From positions 9,075,705-9,139,704 of the forward strand of contig NC_055987.1 in assembly GCF_018446385.1 (NCBI RefSeq): a stretch of DNA of 64,000 nt. The letters run 5' to 3'. Source of the DNA: Zingiber officinale. Lineage: Eukaryota > Streptophyta > Magnoliopsida > Zingiberales > Zingiberaceae. A program made the position numbers and the translations under genes. Below the pieces are notes generated by a model that worked only from the letters and a program-made list of their open reading frames with translations, was not told where the DNA came from and ran no database searches. Shown here piece by piece: positions 60,801-64,000 of the stretch (its first letter is position 1; each line of letters opens with the position of its first letter).

Positions 60801-63800
60801 CCAAGACTCCCCTTCCCTCCCCACATCTAAGATTAATCAAATTAATTTGATTTGGTGGAAAATATTAACTTTCTTTTTTGTCATATGGGTCACCTTTGTT
60901 CTGTAGGTTATGGGTCTGGTTGATGTGTTCAGGGCAAAGGTAGTTGATATTTCAGAACACACGGTGACTATTGAGGTGAAAGCTTTCTAGCCTTTTTGTT
61001 TGATTGTACACTTCTCATCCTCTGAAGGCTATGTCAGTACTTCTAGGTTCATGTGTGATTACTGACTAAGGCTACAGGTAACAGGAGATCCTGGTAAAAT
61101 TGTTGCGGTGCAGAGAAACCTGAGCAAGTTTGGGATCAAAGAAATTGCTAGAACTGGCAAGGTCATCAAACATGGGCGGATGAACAACCCCTCCCTCCCT
61201 CCCTCTCTCTCTCTCTCTCTGATCAATGTTAATCTGTAAATCAGGTTCCTTATATTATGCTGCAGATTGCATTGAGGCGCGAAAAGATGGGACAAACAGC
61301 CCCTTTCTGGAGGTTTTCTGCTGCTTCTTACCCAGACCTTGATGGTAGCATACCTGCTAAACCTCTTCGCAGTACTCCAGTTCTAAAATTCAATGGAAAT
61401 TCACAGCAGTCTGGGGTAAGTGATCAGATATTAATCTTAGTTCCCTGATTTTCCTCATTCCTTCATCTGAATTCCACAAGGTCTCATTCTTTATCTGGAA
61501 AAGATAGTGTCCACGTGTATTGGTAGCGTTGTTTCCGTGGAACAGTTATGTTAAGGACCTTCTTAGATTTTATGTTATGAAACAAAAGGGACAGGATAAT
61601 AGTAGGAAACATTTAAGAGGAACTATTGGTCATTTGGTTGTATAAATGTGAAGGAACTAAACATGAATCATATTACCTTACACTGTTACCTTAAAAAACT
61701 TACAAAATGTTTAATGCACATGTCATCATCATTATCAAGCCATGTTAGTTCCATCTATTTGGGGCTGGCTACACGAATTTTATATATTTTTCAATTTGTC
61801 TGATCCTTCTTTCCATTTTTTTGGTGGATTTTGGTTATTAAAATGTTTAGTTCATCTATAGATCAATTATCAATGTAGAATGTCATTTCTACATGCTATA
61901 TAGCATGGTTCCTTGAATTTGGCGATTCGTTTCTTTTCTTTTTTCTTTTGCCAATTTCAACAATATATAACTACAACATCAAGAAAAGCATATATTTTTC
62001 CACAAGCAACACACACACACACACAAAGAAGAAAAGGGGGGAAAAGTTCGGTTCTTCCCTTCAATGGATGAAATTACATACACAATATGTTCTTGTAGGT
62101 ATGAAGTGAATCATTAACTTCTTGCTTATGTGTTCTATTTATTCATTGTTTTCTCCTTTTTATAATACTAAATCTTCATTGTGTTTGATTTTGCTAAGGG
62201 AGATGTTTATCCAGTGGAACCTTACGAAGGTTTCTTGGTGAATCAAGTTCTTGATGCACACTGGGGAGTTCTTGACGAGGATGATGTATGTACTCTTTCT
62301 CTTTCTTAATCTTCCTAGTGGGCTGATTAATCTTATAAGGACGAGGATGATGTACATACTCTTTCTTTTTCTTAGTCATCTTAGTGGGCTGATTAATCTT
62401 ATAGAAAACTGATTTGTGAAAAATGGTTGAGATCTTTGTATGTTGTGAGCAAATGTTCATAGACAATGATTTTGATTGCATTGAAAATATTTTAGAACAT
62501 AAAATTTCTTTGCATTTTCATTTCTTCCAAGTATATTGGTCGCTGTTGCACATTTTCTGTAAGTAGTCATCAAAAGTTGCCTAAGCAATCAGTGGTCCAT
62601 GTGACTGCATGTCTATATAATTCTTCACCTTAATCTTATTCCCATTTGGAGCAAAGGTGATATCGCTCACCCTGGTCTAGTATCGGTAGCTCCACGGCAA
62701 GATACAAGTAGGTAAATCACCGGGGGCATTTTGCCTTAGCATAACGACCCTTTGCATGGGGAGGTCAGACATCCAACGAGACATTTTGCATCCGTTGGAA
62801 ATTGATCCAGACCTATTGGAGCAAACACCCATGCAAGTACTAACTGCGCCAACCCGTGGGAGTAGCTTAATCTTATTCCCGCATATACATATGGATGCAC
62901 ATTTCCTTAACTTGGTCACTCATATCAACTTAACTTATAGTAATCCAACTTAATAACTCCAGGCATAAACTGGATTAGAAGAATATGTATTGTGACTTAT
63001 CTCTCTATATATAAACAAGAAACAATTTACAAAATTATGTATTTAGACTATTGCTCTGTGAGTCTGTGTTTGCAAGTCATGAAAATTCTATTATTTCAGT
63101 TTTCCTGCATGGAACGGGCTTATGCAAGGGTATTAATCTAGTTATTTGAACATTATATATATTAATTGATTAAGAGATGACCCCCAGGTATTTTCATTTA
63201 TGTAATGGTTTTATCATGGGAATTCTACATCATACTAGGACTTATTCCAAATCTGACCCAAACTATCCTACTTAGTATTATATGATAAGAAAACATAATT
63301 CCAAATCAAAGCCAATACAATCTAGATAAAACAAAATGTTACAGAAAGGTAGTTTGGCATGAATGCTTGGTCAACCAATTTGCATAATTTGTCAATGTGT
63401 CTTCTGTTTATGCACAGACTCTTGATCTGTAGTTATTGCTTAATTTCTAAATTTTAATTATTGCTGATTTTTGGTGGTCCAGTCAACTGGTCTCTGTTCA
63501 CACACTTTATCCATTCTTGTAAATGATGTTCCTGGAGTGCTTAACGTGGTAACTGGCGTGTTTGCTCGCAGAGGTTACAATATTCAGGTGTTTTTTTTAC
63601 CCAGGTCTTCATTATATGTAATCTTTAGATTTCATTGGCACTTAATAGATACTTTCATTTCCAGAGCCTTGCTGTTGGTCCTGCTGAAGAGGAAGGTATT
63701 TCTCGTATCACCACTGTTGTTCCTGGAACTGATGAGTCAATTGGGAAGTTAGTACAACAGCTCTACAAGCTTATTGATGTTCATGAGGTATGGGTACAAA

Positions 63801-64000
63801 CTTGTTTGTGTAAACTATATGCTTATACCAATTCTTTGATTATGTTTCTTGTGCATTTATCAGGTCCATGATATAACCCATTTGCCTTTTGCTGAAAGAG
63901 AACTTATGCTTATAAAGGTCGCTGTAAATACTGCTGCCAGGAGAGACATATTAGATATTGCTGATATTTTCAGAGCCAAAGCTGTTGATGTATCTGATCA
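57811..64000 (+). CDS. Acetolactate synthase small (regulatory) subunit, chloroplast; 3' end cut
   Basis: The regulatory subunit binds the catalytic subunit of acetolactate (acetohydroxyacid) synthase in plastids, raises its activity and confers feedback control by branched-chain amino acids. Exons: 57811–58049, 59346–59559, 59946–60029, 60907–60975, 61078–61161, 61266–61415, 62199–62285, 63483–63587, 63665–63787, and 63864 onward, running off the window. Exon 1 encodes a Ser/Arg/Ala-rich N-terminus fit for a transit peptide. Two homologous halves follow, each opening with an ACT domain ([20 protein letters not shown]...[12 protein letters not shown] and [20 protein letters not shown]...RRGYNIQSLAVG) and each leading to RELMLIK and VFRAK/IFRAK. 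Intron 2 has a GC donor (AAG before GCAAGT); all others are GT–AG. Intron 7 repeats its own donor 66 bp on. All frames are intact, so the gene looks functional. Confidence 0.95.
60635..60815 (-). mobile_element. Au-like SINE, complete, in ALS intron 3
   Basis: Read on the minus strand, the head starts GGGGAGTCTTGGCG, and the rest matches the copy at 14254–14420 with a small internal insertion. CCTCCCCACAT at 60624–60634 and 60816–60826 is an exact 11 bp target duplication. Confidence 0.85.
61188..61220. repeat. (CCCT)n/(CT)n microsatellite in ALS intron 5
   Basis: CCCTCCCTCCCT runs into about ten CT units, some 45 bp before the acceptor of exon 6. It forms part of a long pyrimidine tract. 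Confidence 0.9.
62009..62025. repeat. (AC)n microsatellite in ALS intron 6
   Basis: About eight AC units in a row. Confidence 0.9.
62274..62404 (+). repeat. 66 bp tandem duplication covering an exon–intron junction
   Basis: GACGAGGATGATGTATGTAC (62274 on) is the end of ALS exon 7 plus its donor. GACGAGGATGATGTACATAC starts again at 62340, followed by the same intron sequence with few differences. Use of the second donor would read into a TAA within the added 66 nt. Confidence 0.9.
62640..62880. repeat. Possible dispersed repeat in ALS intron 7
   Basis: A GC-richer island (CACCCTGGTCTAGTATCGG, GGGGAGGTCAGACATCCAAC, GCGCCAACCCGTGGGAG) interrupts AT-rich intron DNA. It has the look of a SINE-type or other short dispersed element. 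No boxes or target duplication could be fixed. Confidence 0.3.

Overview
The window is nuclear DNA from a flowering plant. Its genes carry many GT–AG introns, the retroelements are plant Ty1/copia, Ty3/gypsy (Tat-like and chromovirus-like) and TRIM types, tRNA-derived SINEs of the Au kind recur, and one gene encodes a predicted chloroplast enzyme subunit. The protein flavour and element mix suggest a monocot, possibly Zingiberales; that is inference, and no marker in the window settles it. No rRNA or tRNA gene and no CRISPR array was seen.

Layout. 1–4.5 kb holds no gene: a tandem TRIM-like retroelement array (876–2283) and an array of palindromic ~200–250 bp repeats (about 2515–3595). A complete seven-exon DUF3755-family gene on the minus strand spans 4534–20156. 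Its introns hold an old copia element, LTR pieces, a deleted gypsy element, SINEs and a hAT MITE. From 20.2 to 24 kb there is a second hAT MITE, a local duplication split by a 0.7 kb insertion, and microsatellite-rich repeats. Pieces of a Gyp7-like TBC/Rab-GAP gene follow on the minus strand (24038–38012). An 11.2 kb Tat-like gypsy element sits in its first intron, and the exons for the catalytic core are missing, so it is called a pseudogene. A small unrecognised gene lies on the plus strand (40065–40607).

The subunit H gene of the vacuolar H+-ATPase (41667–48590, minus, 11 exons) is complete in frame but uses one apparently non-canonical splice donor. A solo gypsy LTR (49174–49966) separates it from a five-exon gene for a small basic, serine-rich protein (50474–54647, minus). 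From 55.3 to 57.3 kb lies a second, unrelated array of long palindromes. The last 6.2 kb carries the first ten exons of the acetolactate synthase small (regulatory) subunit gene on the plus strand, cut by the window edge.

The host genes look functionally unrelated (chromatin-type protein, vesicle traffic, vacuolar acidification, branched-chain amino acid synthesis). All are housekeeping in character. Transposon growth of introns and intergenic space explains most of the length. The most unusual signals are the two tandem-palindrome arrays, the TBC gene lacking its catalytic core, the splice-site oddities in VHA-H and ALS, and the antisense coding region in the Tat-like element. Exon limits were worked out by hand from frame, splice signals and remembered family sequences; no search was run.
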